The notes under the pieces: generated by a model
Databases searched by the model: none
The model's input: the letters and a program-made list of their open reading frames with translations, nothing else
Told to the model about the DNA's origin: nothing
Made by a program: the position numbers and the translations under genes
Origin: Sneathiella marina
GTDB lineage: Bacteria > Pseudomonadota > Alphaproteobacteria > Sneathiellales > Sneathiellaceae
Assembly (NCBI RefSeq): GCF_023746535.1
Contig: NZ_CP098747.1
Coordinates: 3,461,501 to 3,525,500, forward strand
Direction: 5' to 3'
DNA length: 64,000 nt
Shown here: one piece after another, positions 9,261 to 17,574 of the stretch
Position numbering within the stretch: position 1 is the stretch's first letter
How the letters are laid out: each line of letters starts with the position of its first letter

Positions 9261-9725
9261 TTCAAGCTGCATTGTAATGCTTGTGGGTCGGTTGTATCCT
9301 TCGTGCGCTGTTTCTGCAGTCTGAACAAAGCCAAATCGACGAAAAAAGGAATGGACCTCGGTTAGTTCGACACGGGATTCCAGCTCCAATACCGATTTTC
9401 CCGCGTTTTTACTTTTTTCGACAACAGCTTTGAGCAATTCCTCACCCACACCGGTACCCTGCAAATCCGGGTCAACCGCCATCTTCCCGAGATAGTTTTT
9501 CTCTCCCATCTCTTTTATAAAACAACAGCCAATCAGTTTCTGGTTTTTATATGCAATAAGCACGGTTTCTTGGGCCGCTTTTTCCGTAAGGGTGCCTTTA
9601 TCAAGTAAATGCACCGATGACGGCGGATCTATTCGATCATTCATATAGGAAAAAGCGTCATGGACCAGCGTGAGCAGCGCATCCCAATTGTCAAAAGCAT
9701 CATCCAGGGTTTTAATTGTCAGCAT
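9255..9725 (-). CDS. GNAT-family N-acetyltransferase
   Basis: Acetyl-CoA-dependent N-acyltransferase of about 156 residues. The acetyl-CoA loop is the run [19 protein letters not shown], and a late strand/helix [10 protein letters not shown] is typical of the fold. Several in-frame Met codons lie upstream (9758, 9737); the one at 9725 ([11 protein letters not shown]) gives the most compact domain and has AGAAAG a few bases before it. Its 3' end overlaps rlmN by six bases on the opposite strand. It may be co-transcribed from benE upstream (gap 39 bases), but a functional link is unclear. Substrate unknown. Confidence 0.8.
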   Translation of the reverse strand: MLTIKTLDDAFDNWDALLTLVHDAFSYMNDRIDPPSSVHLLDKGTLTEKAAQETVLIAYKNQKLIGCCFIKEMGEKNYLGKMAVDPDLQGTGVGEELLKAVVEKSKNAGKSVLELESRVELTEVHSFFRRFGFVQTAETAHEGYNRPTSITMQLEL

Positions 9726-9764
9726 CTTTCTGTCCATTGAATCGGCGAATAATCGCAATTATAC

Positions 9765-10931
9765 TCACCCTGATGTTGAAAACCGCCTTTTGAATAAATA
9801 GGCCGCCATTCCAACTACTAGCCCCCAAAACGGAGCCCCGATCGAAAGGAGCGTCACCCCTGACGCCGCGACGGCAAATGTCAGGATCGCTGCATCACGT
9901 TCAGAGTCTGTTCGCAAGGCAACTTCCAAGCTATTTGCAATAGTAGAGAGTAATGCGAGACCTGCAATCGCCATAATCAATGCGGCTGGAAAGGCAATAA
10001 ACAATCCAGTCAACGCAGCGCCGAATACCCCAGCCAAGGTATAAAATATTGATGCCCACAAAACAGCTGGATAACGCTTTTCTGGGTCAGGATGGACTTC
10101 TTTACCCATACACATGGCGGCCGTGATTGCGGCCAAATTAAAGGCGAAACCACCGAAAGGCCCCAATGCGAGGCCCGTCGCGCCTGACCAGGCAATAAGC
10201 GGAGAGGCTGGCGCCTGATATCCATGAGTTCTAAGAGCTGCCAAGCCCGGTACATTTTGCGATGCCATGGTAACGACAAACAAAGGAATTCCAACGCCAA
10301 TCAATGTGGCTAGATCAAATGACGGCATAACAAAAACTGGTGTGGTAAAAGTAAAATCCAGGGATATTCCCACTAAACTTCCCTGCAGAGCAGCAACAGC
10401 TATTCCGGAAAGAAAGGTTAGCGGAATGACGTACCTCGGGAGCAACTGCTTGGTCAGGAGGTAGACAACCAGCATAAGGCCGACAAGAGAAAAATCTGCT
10501 TCCAGGGCAACAAATGCGTCCAGACCAAATCTTAGCAAAACAGCTGCCAAAAGTGCTGCCGCCAAGGATTGTGGTACCACATTCATAATTTTCTCGAACC
10601 AGCCCGTCACACCACAAAGGGTCAAAAGAAAAGAGGAGAAAAGAAAAGCGCCTATGGCATCACTCATGGGCAATCCAGGCAGGCTTGTTACCAATAAAGC
10701 GGCTCCCGGTGTCGACCATGCGATAAGGATAGGCTGCCGATACCAAAGAGTTAAGCACGCCGAACTAACGCCCATCCCAACACCTAAGGCCCAGAGCCAG
10801 GAACTAATCTGCGCCGGGCTTGCGCCTGCGGCATTGGCTGCCTGAAAAATTATGGCGCCGGCACCGGCATATCCAACAAGAACTGCGACAAATCCCGTGG
10901 ATATGAAAGAAGGTGAAAAGAAACGGAGCAT
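9765..10931 (-). CDS. BenE-family benzoate/H+ symporter-like permease
   Basis: A 388-residue inner-membrane protein with about twelve hydrophobic segments. The BenE signature areas are visible: GYAGAGAIIFQAANAAGASP near the N-terminus, STPGAALLVTSLPGLP, VTMASQNVPGLAALRTHGYQ in the middle and PFGGFAFNLAAITAAMCMG. E. coli YdcO and Acinetobacter BenE have the same length and layout. The start has a good GAGGTAG ribosome-binding site. It is divergent from an XRE-cupin regulator, with two palindromes between, so expression is probably controlled by that regulator. No aromatic-degradation genes lie nearby, so benzoate as substrate is unproven. Confidence 0.88.
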   Translation of the reverse strand: MLRFFSPSFISTGFVAVLVGYAGAGAIIFQAANAAGASPAQISSWLWALGVGMGVSSACLTLWYRQPILIAWSTPGAALLVTSLPGLPMSDAIGAFLFSSFLLTLCGVTGWFEKIMNVVPQSLAAALLAAVLLRFGLDAFVALEADFSLVGLMLVVYLLTKQLLPRYVIPLTFLSGIAVAALQGSLVGISLDFTFTTPVFVMPSFDLATLIGVGIPLFVVTMASQNVPGLAALRTHGYQAPASPLIAWSGATGLALGPFGGFAFNLAAITAAMCMGKEVHPDPEKRYPAVLWASIFYTLAGVFGAALTGLFIAFPAALIMAIAGLALLSTIANSLEVALRTDSERDAAILTFAVAASGVTLLSIGAPFWGLVVGMAAYLFKRRFSTSG

Positions 10932-10951
10932 AGAACTACCTCACATTCCGA

Positions 10952-11008
10952 TTGTGCGTTATAACGTATATTTAAACCACCCTAGCATTTGTACGTTATA
11001 ACGCACAA
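10952..11008. promoter_or_regulatory. Paired palindromic operators between benE-like and XRE-cupin genes
   Basis: Two copies of the perfect 10-base palindrome CGTTATAACG lie at 10957-10966 and 10994-11003, with centres 37 bases apart. They are embedded in 17-base arms (10952-10968 TTGTGCGTTATAACGTA; 10992-11008 its exact reverse complement), so the whole element is also a dyad. It fills most of the 97-base gap between the divergent start codons. It is a very good candidate for binding two dimers of the adjacent XRE regulator, autorepressing it and controlling the permease. Confidence 0.75.
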
Positions 11009-11028
11009 GCCTAAAAAGAGAAGAGAAC

Positions 11029-11595
11029 ATGACGGATCCCAATGACCATGTTGCAAAAGCACTTAAGCATTTGCGAAAATCCCGAAATTGGAGTTTGGAT
11101 GTAACTGCTGGCCACACCGGCGTCAGTAAAGCCATGCTGGGGCAAATTGAACGGGGTGAATCCTATCCGACAACAGCAACTCTGTGGAAAATCGCAACAG
11201 GATTTGAAGTATCCATTTCATCTCTGATTGAGGCTGTGCCAGAAGAACCCACGGAAACATTACTCAGGGACGCTAAAAACATACGGCAAAATCGATCAGC
11301 AGATGGATTGGCTGTTGCCCCACTCTTTCCATTTGAACAGCGGCTTGGATTTGAATATATGGAACTGTCGTTTCGGGCTGGGTATGAAAGATTGTCAGAT
11401 CCGCATGAACCAGGTGTAATAGAATTCATTACCGTAATTTCTGGAAAATTAGAGATCCTGGCAGACGAGAACTGGCATGTATTGGAGGTCGGGCAATCCT
11501 TGCGATTTCGCGGAGATCACCCGCATGGCTACCGGAATAGAGGTCGGGAAACTGCTGTTGTCATGACCATCATTCACTATCCAAGACGGCCTTAA
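11029..11595 (+). CDS. XRE-family transcriptional regulator with C-terminal cupin
   Basis: A 188-residue DNA-binding regulator. Residues ~9-62 form a Cro/cI-type helix-turn-helix (LRKSRNWSLDVTAGHTGVSK, then GQIERGESYPTTATLWKIA), and residues ~105-180 a cupin sensor (LSFRAGYERLSDPHEPGVIEFI, WHVLEVGQSLRFRGDHPHGY). This is the common HTH_3-cupin_2 architecture, in which the cupin binds a small effector. It is divergent from the benE-like permease and sits beside the paired operator, so it probably represses or activates that gene and itself. It runs convergent with the SDR gene with one base between stops. Confidence 0.85.
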   Translation: MTDPNDHVAKALKHLRKSRNWSLDVTAGHTGVSKAMLGQIERGESYPTTATLWKIATGFEVSISSLIEAVPEEPTETLLRDAKNIRQNRSADGLAVAPLFPFEQRLGFEYMELSFRAGYERLSDPHEPGVIEFITVISGKLEILADENWHVLEVGQSLRFRGDHPHGYRNRGRETAVVMTIIHYPRRP

Positions 11596-11596
11596 A

Positions 11597-12379
11597 TCAA
11601 GCGATGGACTGTCGGGAAGAAATTCCGCCGTCAACCGTATAAATACTGCCCGTGGAATATCCTGCACGATGCGAAGCCAAGAAGACAATCAAACTTGTTA
11701 CTTCTCTCACATGTGCAGGCCTGCCTAGTGGAAAAGAATTTACTAGTTCAAGATATCTGCTTTCATCTCCAAGAACCGTTGACGCTCGTTTCTTCAACAT
11801 ATTGACAATCCGCTCTGTCTTTACGGGGCCCGGATTAACGCCCATGACACGAATACCGTCTTTCAAGCTGCTCCCGCCTAGTGCCCGCGTAAATGCCATA
11901 AGGCCCGCATTTCCTGCAGTGCCTGCAATATATTCCGAATCAAAGACCTCTCCGCCGCTTCCTATGTTATTGATAATGACACCTCCGGACTTAGCTTTCA
12001 TTTTGGAATAGAAAATACGGCACATGTTTATGTAGCCCATTACTTTCAGCTCCCAGCCTTGCCGCCATGTCGCCTCATCAATATCGAAAAGATTACCACT
12101 TGGGATTGCCCCTGCGTTATTCACTAAAATGTCGATATCTCCAACCTGTTCAGACAATTCTGAGCATGCTCCCGATTGAGTAATATCCAGCGGATGGAGT
12201 GTCACAGTGACGCTGGACGAGCTTTCTATTTCCATTTTTATACGTTCAAGGTTAGTTACATTTCGCGCTGTTAAATGCAGATTTACACCTTCAGCAGCAA
12301 ATTCTTTTGCAATTCCTTCCCCTATGCCCTGTGACGCGCCGGTTACAAGTGCTGTTTTACCATCAAGTTCCAACTGCAT
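11597..12379 (-). CDS. Short-chain dehydrogenase/reductase lacking the canonical active-site lysine
   Basis: A 260-residue SDR. The N-terminal NAD(P) fingerprint is intact (TGASQGIGEGIA), as are DILVNNAG and the C-terminal GYSTGSIYTVDGG. However, the region that should read Tyr-x-x-x-Lys reads SEYIAGTAGNAGL: the tyrosine is there and the lysine position is Thr. The preceding NNIGSGG supplies a serine. Without the lysine, normal SDR proton relay is doubtful, so it may act on an unusual substrate or be non-redox. The ATG at 12379 is preferred over one 21 codons upstream because AAGGGAT precedes it and MQLELDGKTALVTG is the standard N-terminus. Confidence 0.82.
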   Translation of the reverse strand: MQLELDGKTALVTGASQGIGEGIAKEFAAEGVNLHLTARNVTNLERIKMEIESSSSVTVTLHPLDITQSGACSELSEQVGDIDILVNNAGAIPSGNLFDIDEATWRQGWELKVMGYINMCRIFYSKMKAKSGGVIINNIGSGGEVFDSEYIAGTAGNAGLMAFTRALGGSSLKDGIRVMGVNPGPVKTERIVNMLKKRASTVLGDESRYLELVNSFPLGRPAHVREVTSLIVFLASHRAGYSTGSIYTVDGGISSRQSIA

Positions 12380-12603
12380 TTCTGATCCCTTTTCCGTCCG
12401 TTGAAACTCAACTGAACAAAATTTATGTATCGATTCAAACAAAGACTAACAGCGAAACCCAAAAAAAAGAAAAAATTGCTGTAACCGTCTTTTTTTGAAA
12501 GTGTCTAACCACGTATTCTGCCTCTTGCGGCAATCCCGCTTTTCCCTTAGGTTGCGCGCTGAAAAATTATGCACATTATAGATTCCCATTGAAGGTATGC
12601 GTC

Positions 12604-13812
12604 ATGTCTCAAGACATTAAAAAAGTCGTATTGGCTTACTCCGGCGGTTTGGACACTTCTGTGATCCTGAAATGGCTCCAAACTACGTATAACTGCGAAG
12701 TCGTGACTTTTACAGCCGATCTCGGCCAAGGCGAAGAGTTGGAGCCAGCACGTGCGAAAGCAGAGATGCTTGGCATCAAAGATATCTTTATTGAGGATTT
12801 GCGAGAAGAATTCGTCCGCGACTTCGTGTTTCCTATGTTTCGGGCAAATGCCGTATATGAGGGACAATATCTTTTAGGGACATCCATTGCCCGACCGCTT
12901 ATATCAAAACGTCAAATTGAAATCGCCCGTGAAGTCGGCGCGGATGCGGTTGCCCATGGCGCTACGGGTAAGGGAAACGACCAGGTTCGGTTCGAACTGG
13001 GATATTATGCGCTTAACCCTGATATCAAGGTTATTGCTCCTTGGCGCGAATGGGATTTGAATTCACGGACGAAACTTATTGATTTTGCCGAAAAGAACCA
13101 AATACCCATACCAAAAGATAAGCGTGGCGAAGCGCCGTTTTCTGTGGATGCGAACCTGCTTCACATTTCTGCGGAAGGTAAGGCTTTAGAAGACCCATGG
13201 GAAGAAGCTGGCGAGTATGTTTATACCCGCTCGGTAGCCCCGGAAGATGCGCCGAATACGCCAACTTACATCGAAATTGAATATGAAAAGGGTGACCCGG
13301 TCGCCCTTGACGGTAAACGGCTAAGCCCTGCAGACATGTTAACAGCACTCAATAAACTTGCAGGCGACAATGGCATCGGTCGTCTTGATCTGGTCGAGGG
13401 TCGGTTTGTCGGGATGAAATCCCGCGGTATTTACGAAACACCGGGTGGAACGATCATGCTTGAAGCCCATCGCGGTATTGAGCAAATTACACTGGATCGT
13501 GGTGCCATGCATCTCAAAGACGATATCATGCCACGTTATGCAGAGCTGATTTACAATGGCTTATGGTTCTCACCGGAACGGGATATGCTACAAGCCCTTA
13601 TCGATAAAAGTCAGGAAAAGGTTGCAGGGACGGTTCGGCTTAAATTGTATAAAGGTCGCGCCAGCGTCGTCGGACGGAAAAGTCCGTATTCTCTATACTC
13701 CATGGAGCATGTAACCTTTGAAGAAGATACCGTCTATGATCAGCGGGATGCAGAAGGTTTCATTAAGCTGAATGCATTGCGCCTGCGTCTGTTACATCGT
13801 CAGAAATCTTAA
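12604..13812 (+). CDS. argG: Argininosuccinate synthase
   Basis: Cytoplasmic enzyme of arginine biosynthesis that joins citrulline and aspartate with ATP. It has 402 residues, the usual length. The ATP pyrophosphatase P-loop is [15 protein letters not shown]. Further blocks are [55 protein letters not shown] and RKSPYSLYS near the C-terminus. An in-frame ATG five codons upstream exists, but [15 protein letters not shown] is the family start and has AAGG upstream. It is monocistronic, ending in a terminator shared with the convergent small membrane gene. Confidence 0.97.
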   Translation: MSQDIKKVVLAYSGGLDTSVILKWLQTTYNCEVVTFTADLGQGEELEPARAKAEMLGIKDIFIEDLREEFVRDFVFPMFRANAVYEGQYLLGTSIARPLISKRQIEIAREVGADAVAHGATGKGNDQVRFELGYYALNPDIKVIAPWREWDLNSRTKLIDFAEKNQIPIPKDKRGEAPFSVDANLLHISAEGKALEDPWEEAGEYVYTRSVAPEDAPNTPTYIEIEYEKGDPVALDGKRLSPADMLTALNKLAGDNGIGRLDLVEGRFVGMKSRGIYETPGGTIMLEAHRGIEQITLDRGAMHLKDDIMPRYAELIYNGLWFSPERDMLQALIDKSQEKVAGTVRLKLYKGRASVVGRKSPYSLYSMEHVTFEEDTVYDQRDAEGFIKLNALRLRLLHRQKS

Positions 13813-13816
13813 AACA

Positions 13817-13841
13817 GAGGGGCGCCGTCCCCTCGACTTTT
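13817..13841. terminator. Bidirectional intrinsic terminator after argG
   Basis: GAGGGG (13817-13822) pairs with CCCCTC (13829-13834) around the six-base loop CGCCGT, with GACTTTT after it on the plus strand. On the other side AAAACA precedes the stem, giving a T-containing tail on the minus strand. It lies between the convergent argG and small membrane-protein genes. Confidence 0.65.
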
Positions 13842-14151
13842 AGCGAAAATCGTCAAAATCCGGATCTTCGGCGTCAGCTTCGAAATCCGGAACTTCCTCG
13901 ACATACGGGCGGTATTGATCTTTGATGAATAATCCTGCTGCAAAAATTGCCCCACAAATGGCCCCCATTGCCATGATCATGCCCACGGAGGGTACCCAGC
14001 GCATATCCCAGTCCAATCCGAACGCATTCACCGCGAATAAAAGGCCGGCAGCAGGAAGCACCAAGAAAATGATGGAAAAAACGATTCCCGTCATCGCACC
14101 TATGGCTGCAAACTTAAAAAACCTTGCGATCTGTTGAGGTGGAAATCGCAC
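13840..14151 (-). CDS. Small two-helix membrane protein of unknown function, GTG start
   Basis: A 103-residue protein not recognised. It has two long hydrophobic segments (FAAIGAMTGIVFSIIFLVLP and MIMAMGAICGAIFAAGLFI) separated by a loop with Trp residues. The highly acidic C-terminal tail (VPDFEADAEDPDFDDFR) is probably cytoplasmic. An open frame extends back into folD from upstream ATGs, but GGAG six bases before the GTG at 14151 makes that GTG the likely start, 20 bases after the folD stop. It should be the last gene of the yggT-folD operon. It ends in the bidirectional terminator. Confidence 0.65.
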   Translation of the reverse strand: MRFPPQQIARFFKFAAIGAMTGIVFSIIFLVLPAAGLLFAVNAFGLDWDMRWVPSVGMIMAMGAICGAIFAAGLFIKDQYRPYVEEVPDFEADAEDPDFDDFR

Positions 14152-14171
14152 ATTCTGCTCCGATTTCTTTT

Positions 14172-15056
14172 TTAAGGATTGGGTTCTTCTATCCCGGCTT
14201 GCCGGCAGGCTGCTGTTACGGTGTTTGCCAGCAAACAAGCAATGGTCATCGGCCCAACACCGCCGGGAACTGGCGTGATAGCCCCAGCTATCTCTACAGC
14301 CTCTGAAAAGCAAACATCCCCAACCAGTTTGGTTTTCCCATCGTCTTTTTCAATCCGGTTGATACCAACGTCAATAACTGTTGCTCCCGGTTTGACCCAA
14401 TCGCCTCGTATCATTTCAGGTCTCCCAACAGCGGCGACGAGAATGTCCGCATTGCGGCATACGGAGGGCAAGTCCTTTGTGCGCGAATGAGCAATTGTTA
14501 CCGTACAGCTTTCCGCCAACAGCAAACTCGCCATCGGTTTTCCAACAATATTTGAACGGCCAACAACAACGGCATTTAACCCGGATAACTCACCCAGTTT
14601 ATCTTTTAGCATCATAATGCAGCCCAAGGGCGTACAAGGTACCATAGCTGGCAGACCGACTGCCTGACGCCCTGTATTTATTACGTGAAATCCGTCAACA
14701 TCCTTAGCCGGATCAATGGCGTCCAAAACGGCCATTTCGTCTACTTGCTTTGGAAGTGGCAATTGAACCAAAATACCATGAATAGAAGGGTCCTCATTTA
14801 ATCTGGTAACAACTTCAAGAACTTCTTCTTGTGTTGCAGAGGCTTCAAGACGGATCTCCTCCGACTTCATTCCCGCTTCTGCCGTTGATTTTCCTTTATT
14901 TCGAACGTAAACCTTGCTTGCCGGATCTTCGCCAACGAGGACAACCGCAAGACCGGGCGTCAATTTGCTTTCAGCCTTGAGAACGGCAACCTGTCGGCCT
15001 ACACGTTCACGAACTTGGGCGGCAAACGCTTTTCCATCAATAATATCTGCTGTCAT
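14172..15056 (-). CDS. folD: Bifunctional methylenetetrahydrofolate dehydrogenase/cyclohydrolase FolD
   Basis: Interconverts 5,10-methylene-, methenyl- and 10-formyl-tetrahydrofolate using NADP+ in the cytoplasm. It has 294 residues, normal length. The active-site lysine is in [11 protein letters not shown]; other blocks are [30 protein letters not shown], the NADP loop [17 protein letters not shown] and the C-terminal [19 protein letters not shown]. The start ATG overlaps, in ATGA, the last stop of the decayed DUF167 frame. This suggests it was once translationally coupled to that gene and through it to yggT. Confidence 0.97.
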   Translation of the reverse strand: MTADIIDGKAFAAQVRERVGRQVAVLKAESKLTPGLAVVLVGEDPASKVYVRNKGKSTAEAGMKSEEIRLEASATQEEVLEVVTRLNEDPSIHGILVQLPLPKQVDEMAVLDAIDPAKDVDGFHVINTGRQAVGLPAMVPCTPLGCIMMLKDKLGELSGLNAVVVGRSNIVGKPMASLLLAESCTVTIAHSRTKDLPSVCRNADILVAAVGRPEMIRGDWVKPGATVIDVGINRIEKDDGKTKLVGDVCFSEAVEIAGAITPVPGGVGPMTIACLLANTVTAACRQAGIEEPNP

Positions 15057-15211
15057 TTAACTATTTTACCCCATGATATTAAGCTAACTCTTACCGAAGA
15101 CTTCCCCGCAGCATCGAAACCGGTTCCCTTGGCCGTGCTGTGTAGCGCACCCGGCGAAAGTCAAATATTTAATAACACTCAAATGTCGTCTCTACGGGCA
15201 AAGGGTGTCAT
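15053..15211 (-). pseudogene. Decayed DUF167 (YggU-like) gene between yggT and folD
   Basis: Reading the minus strand from the ATG at 15211, which overlaps the yggT stop in ATGA, gives MTPFARRDDI, a stop, VLLNI, a stop, then LSPGALHSTAKGTGFDAAGK and SSVRVSLIS. The frame ends in a TGA at 15055-15053 that overlaps the folD start. MTPF..R.DD followed by a basic/hydrophobic strand, L-S-P-G-A and DAAGK-S-V-V-S matches my knowledge of DUF167/YggU N-termini, and yggT-DUF167-folD is a recurrent alphaproteobacterial order. Two in-frame stops and about half the usual ~100 codons missing make it a relic. The 53-codon frame is preserved exactly from overlap to overlap. Recognition is by eye. Confidence 0.55.
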
Positions 15212-15495
15212 ACCATCGCCGGCAGATACTCGAACATTAAGTTTCTTATAAAAATCAAAAGCAGAATCAGAACGATGGGCGATATATCCAATCCGCCAAA
15301 GCTCGGTATGACTTTACGGATCGGTCGCAATGGAGGTTCCGTAATCCGGTATAGAAAATTGCCAACAGATGCAACGAACTGATTACGAGTATTCACGACA
15401 TTAAAAGCGACAAGCCAGCTGAGGATGGCATTCGCTATCAAAAGCCAAATAAAAATCGAAATAATGGAACTAACTAGAAAGAGGATTGAATTCAT
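15208..15495 (-). CDS. YggT-family integral membrane protein
   Basis: A 95-residue protein with two hydrophobic helices (SILFLVSSIISIFIWLLIAN, then PIVLILLLIFIRNLMF) flanking the conserved YggT stretch FLYRITEPPLRPIRKVIPS. YggT proteins occur widely near folD, DUF167 and proC genes. Roles in cytokinesis, nucleoid organisation or osmotic tolerance have been suggested, but no reaction is known. The ATG at 15495 is preferred to one nine codons upstream because the protein then begins directly with the first helix. It should be the first gene of the operon with the DUF167 relic, folD and the small membrane protein. Confidence 0.85.
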   Translation of the reverse strand: MNSILFLVSSIISIFIWLLIANAILSWLVAFNVVNTRNQFVASVGNFLYRITEPPLRPIRKVIPSFGGLDISPIVLILLLIFIRNLMFEYLPAMV

Positions 15496-15714
15496 GTGTG
15501 TACCTGTCCGATTGAAGTTCATCTACATTTAATGGCCGGACCTCAAGAGAGCAAGACAAGACTGCAGTTTATTAGTATCCTTGCGTGCCTTTGTACGAAG
15601 CTAAATATGACGACAGCGGCATGAGGCAAGAATTGGCCAGGTCAGAATTACCATGCAAATGTTCTAAGGCCGTACTAAGCTTATGCAAAAGCTTCTAAAT
15701 AAGGACGTTCCCGT

Positions 15715-16500
15715 ATGACTTCACACGGCGCAATAAAAAAAGCAAATATCGACGTCTTTGATATGGCGGAGACGGAATGGGTGAATGTCGGCAAGGAAGG
15801 GTTATTTTACAAACCGGCTCGCGTTGATCTCGATAGCGGAAAATTTTTAGGTCTGTTCCGCTTTGACCCCTATGCTGAAAGTGGCCTGCATCAACATGAG
15901 GACGTTGGTGCCAGCTATATTTTAAGCGGATCTGTGACTGATTATGGAGGTACCTTCACGCAAGGCTGTGTCGGTATTAATCCGCCGGGCGATACACATG
16001 ATGCATATTCTTACGAAGGTGTTTTGATTGTTTCCCGTCTTGAAGGATCGAGTAGATACCCGATGAAAGACGAACAGTTGTCAGCTATTCATCCTGGTGC
16101 ACATCGAGATCAGTTTCCAGAAGTTGCCGCAACAAGGGATCCCATAGTCGTGCCTTACAAGCTGCTCGATATCGCCCCTTCACCTGATATGCCAGAAGGC
16201 GTTACTCTACGGATATTGTATGATTACGCGCATACGGATCACGATTTTCGTATGACATCCCTGCATCTCGACCCCGGCGCCAAAATCCCAAGCTATTCAA
16301 CGGTTGAAAAACAAGATATTTTTATCATCGCAGGGGATTTAACGACAGGCGGTGTCCCTGCAAAATCCAATCAGTTCTTAACTCTGGAGCCTGGAACAGA
16401 AGCTGAGCTTACGAGTAATTTTGGTTGTCATATCCTTGTTTGGAGCGACGCTCCCGTATCCTTCAGCACGTACCACGGATCAGATCCTTTCGGATTTTGA
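15715..16500 (+). CDS. Double-cupin protein (ChrR/dihydroxyacetophenone-dioxygenase-like)
   Basis: A 261-residue cytoplasmic protein with two cupin halves. The first (~residues 45-115) carries the metal-binding pattern LHQHEDVGASYILSG and a second-motif GDTHD, so it can bind iron, zinc or manganese. The second (~residues 160-250) repeats the fold (TSLHLDPGAKIPSYSTVEKQ, LEPGTEAEL) but lacks the histidines and is probably structural. Relatives include anti-sigma ChrR cupins and 2,4'-dihydroxyacetophenone dioxygenase. The enzyme activity here is unknown. It has its own promoter region (192 bases upstream are gene-free) and ends before a strong hairpin. Confidence 0.7.
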   Translation: MTSHGAIKKANIDVFDMAETEWVNVGKEGLFYKPARVDLDSGKFLGLFRFDPYAESGLHQHEDVGASYILSGSVTDYGGTFTQGCVGINPPGDTHDAYSYEGVLIVSRLEGSSRYPMKDEQLSAIHPGAHRDQFPEVAATRDPIVVPYKLLDIAPSPDMPEGVTLRILYDYAHTDHDFRMTSLHLDPGAKIPSYSTVEKQDIFIIAGDLTTGGVPAKSNQFLTLEPGTEAELTSNFGCHILVWSDAPVSFSTYHGSDPFGF

Positions 16501-16509
16501 TCAGCGAAT

Positions 16510-16535
16510 CGCTTTCACCGCAAGCGGTGAAAGCG
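16510..16535. terminator. Perfect 12-bp hairpin between convergent genes
   Basis: CGCTTTCACCGC (16510-16521) and GCGGTGAAAGCG (16524-16535) pair perfectly around AA. It sits between the cupin gene stop and the crotonase stop. It lacks a T-run on the plus strand (TCCCCTT follows), so it may halt RNA polymerase weakly or protect 3' ends rather than act as a classic terminator. Confidence 0.5.
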
Positions 16536-16557
16536 TCCCCTTACGATCCAATGAAGA

Positions 16558-17418
16558 TCATTCGAATTTACGCTCTTCCCACCATGGATAGTAGTCAGGC
16601 ATATCCACTGAGGGTTTCATGGTAAACTCGGCCGGCCTTTTCTCGAGAAACGAACTGACACCTTCTGCAACATCTGGGCTTTGCCCCATGTAAGCTATGC
16701 CGCGACTATCCACTTTATGTGCTTCCATAGGATGGTCCGCACCTGTCATACGCCAAAGCATTTGGCGGCACAAAGCAACCGAAACCGGTGCCGTGTCCGT
16801 TATAAAATCTTTTGCGATTGCCCTCGCTGCATCCAGCAAATCTTCTGGCGCGTGAAGGGATTTTACGAGCTTACCTTCCAGCGCTTCCTGTGCAGAAAAG
16901 ACACGTCCCGAATATACCCATTGTAGGGCTTGGGAGATTCCAACAAGACGCGGCAAAAACCAGCTGCTGCACGCTTCCGGCACGATACCGCGTCGCGAAA
17001 AGACAAATCCAATTTTTGCATTTTCTGAGGCCAATCGAACATCCATTGGCAGGGTCATCGTAATCCCGATGCCAACCGCAGGCCCGTTAATCGCTCCGAT
17101 TATTGGTTTTTTGCTTTCATACATTCTCAATGTGACACGGCCACCACCATCACGATGCAATCCGGAATCATCCATCCTGCCTTGCGCCTTATAATTGAAC
17201 GTTTCCTTACCCTTACCCAAGTCGGCACCTGCACAAAAAGCACGTCCCGCTCCGGTGATGATTATGGCTCGAATATCATCGTCTTCGTCAGCCCGGTCGA
17301 ACGCGTCGATCAATTCATCCCTCATTACTGTCGTAAAAGCATTGAGTTTGTCAGGGCGGTTTAATGTAATTGTCAGGATTTGATCATCAACTTCGTATAA
17401 AATTTCGTCGTAAGACAC
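16558..17418 (-). CDS. Enoyl-CoA hydratase/isomerase (crotonase) family, GTG start
   Basis: A 286-residue crotonase-fold acyl-CoA enzyme. Visible blocks are the substrate-binding LNRPDKLNAFT, the first oxyanion-hole strand GRAFCAGADLG and the second AINGPAVGIGI. The catalytic-glutamate region is RRGIVPEACSSWFLPRLVG. A longer frame exists upstream, but GGAGG sits five bases before the GTG at 17418 and VSYDEILYEVDDQ is where homologues begin, so GTG is the start. The C-terminal ~35 residues (FTMKPSVDMPDYYPWWEERKF) form an aromatic tail. It probably hydrates or isomerises a fatty or aromatic CoA intermediate. Divergent from the DOPA-dioxygenase-like gene. Confidence 0.85.
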   Translation of the reverse strand: MSYDEILYEVDDQILTITLNRPDKLNAFTTVMRDELIDAFDRADEDDDIRAIIITGAGRAFCAGADLGKGKETFNYKAQGRMDDSGLHRDGGGRVTLRMYESKKPIIGAINGPAVGIGITMTLPMDVRLASENAKIGFVFSRRGIVPEACSSWFLPRLVGISQALQWVYSGRVFSAQEALEGKLVKSLHAPEDLLDAARAIAKDFITDTAPVSVALCRQMLWRMTGADHPMEAHKVDSRGIAYMGQSPDVAEGVSSFLEKRPAEFTMKPSVDMPDYYPWWEERKFE

Positions 17419-17574
17419 GGTTACCTCCGGTTTATTATTAGGGTCGTCATCGACCTCATTTTTTTCGAGTTCCAAATACGCTAATTTAAATTGATTATTG
17501 TAACTTCGCCTCGAGAAATTATGTTAACAAGTATATGCCGGAAATGGCCAGCAGATTCTCGAGGAATAAAAGTA

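Noticed and set aside
15670-15700. AAGCTT repeat before the cupin gene as an operator
   Set aside because: Two copies of a six-base palindrome close together are too short to separate from chance.
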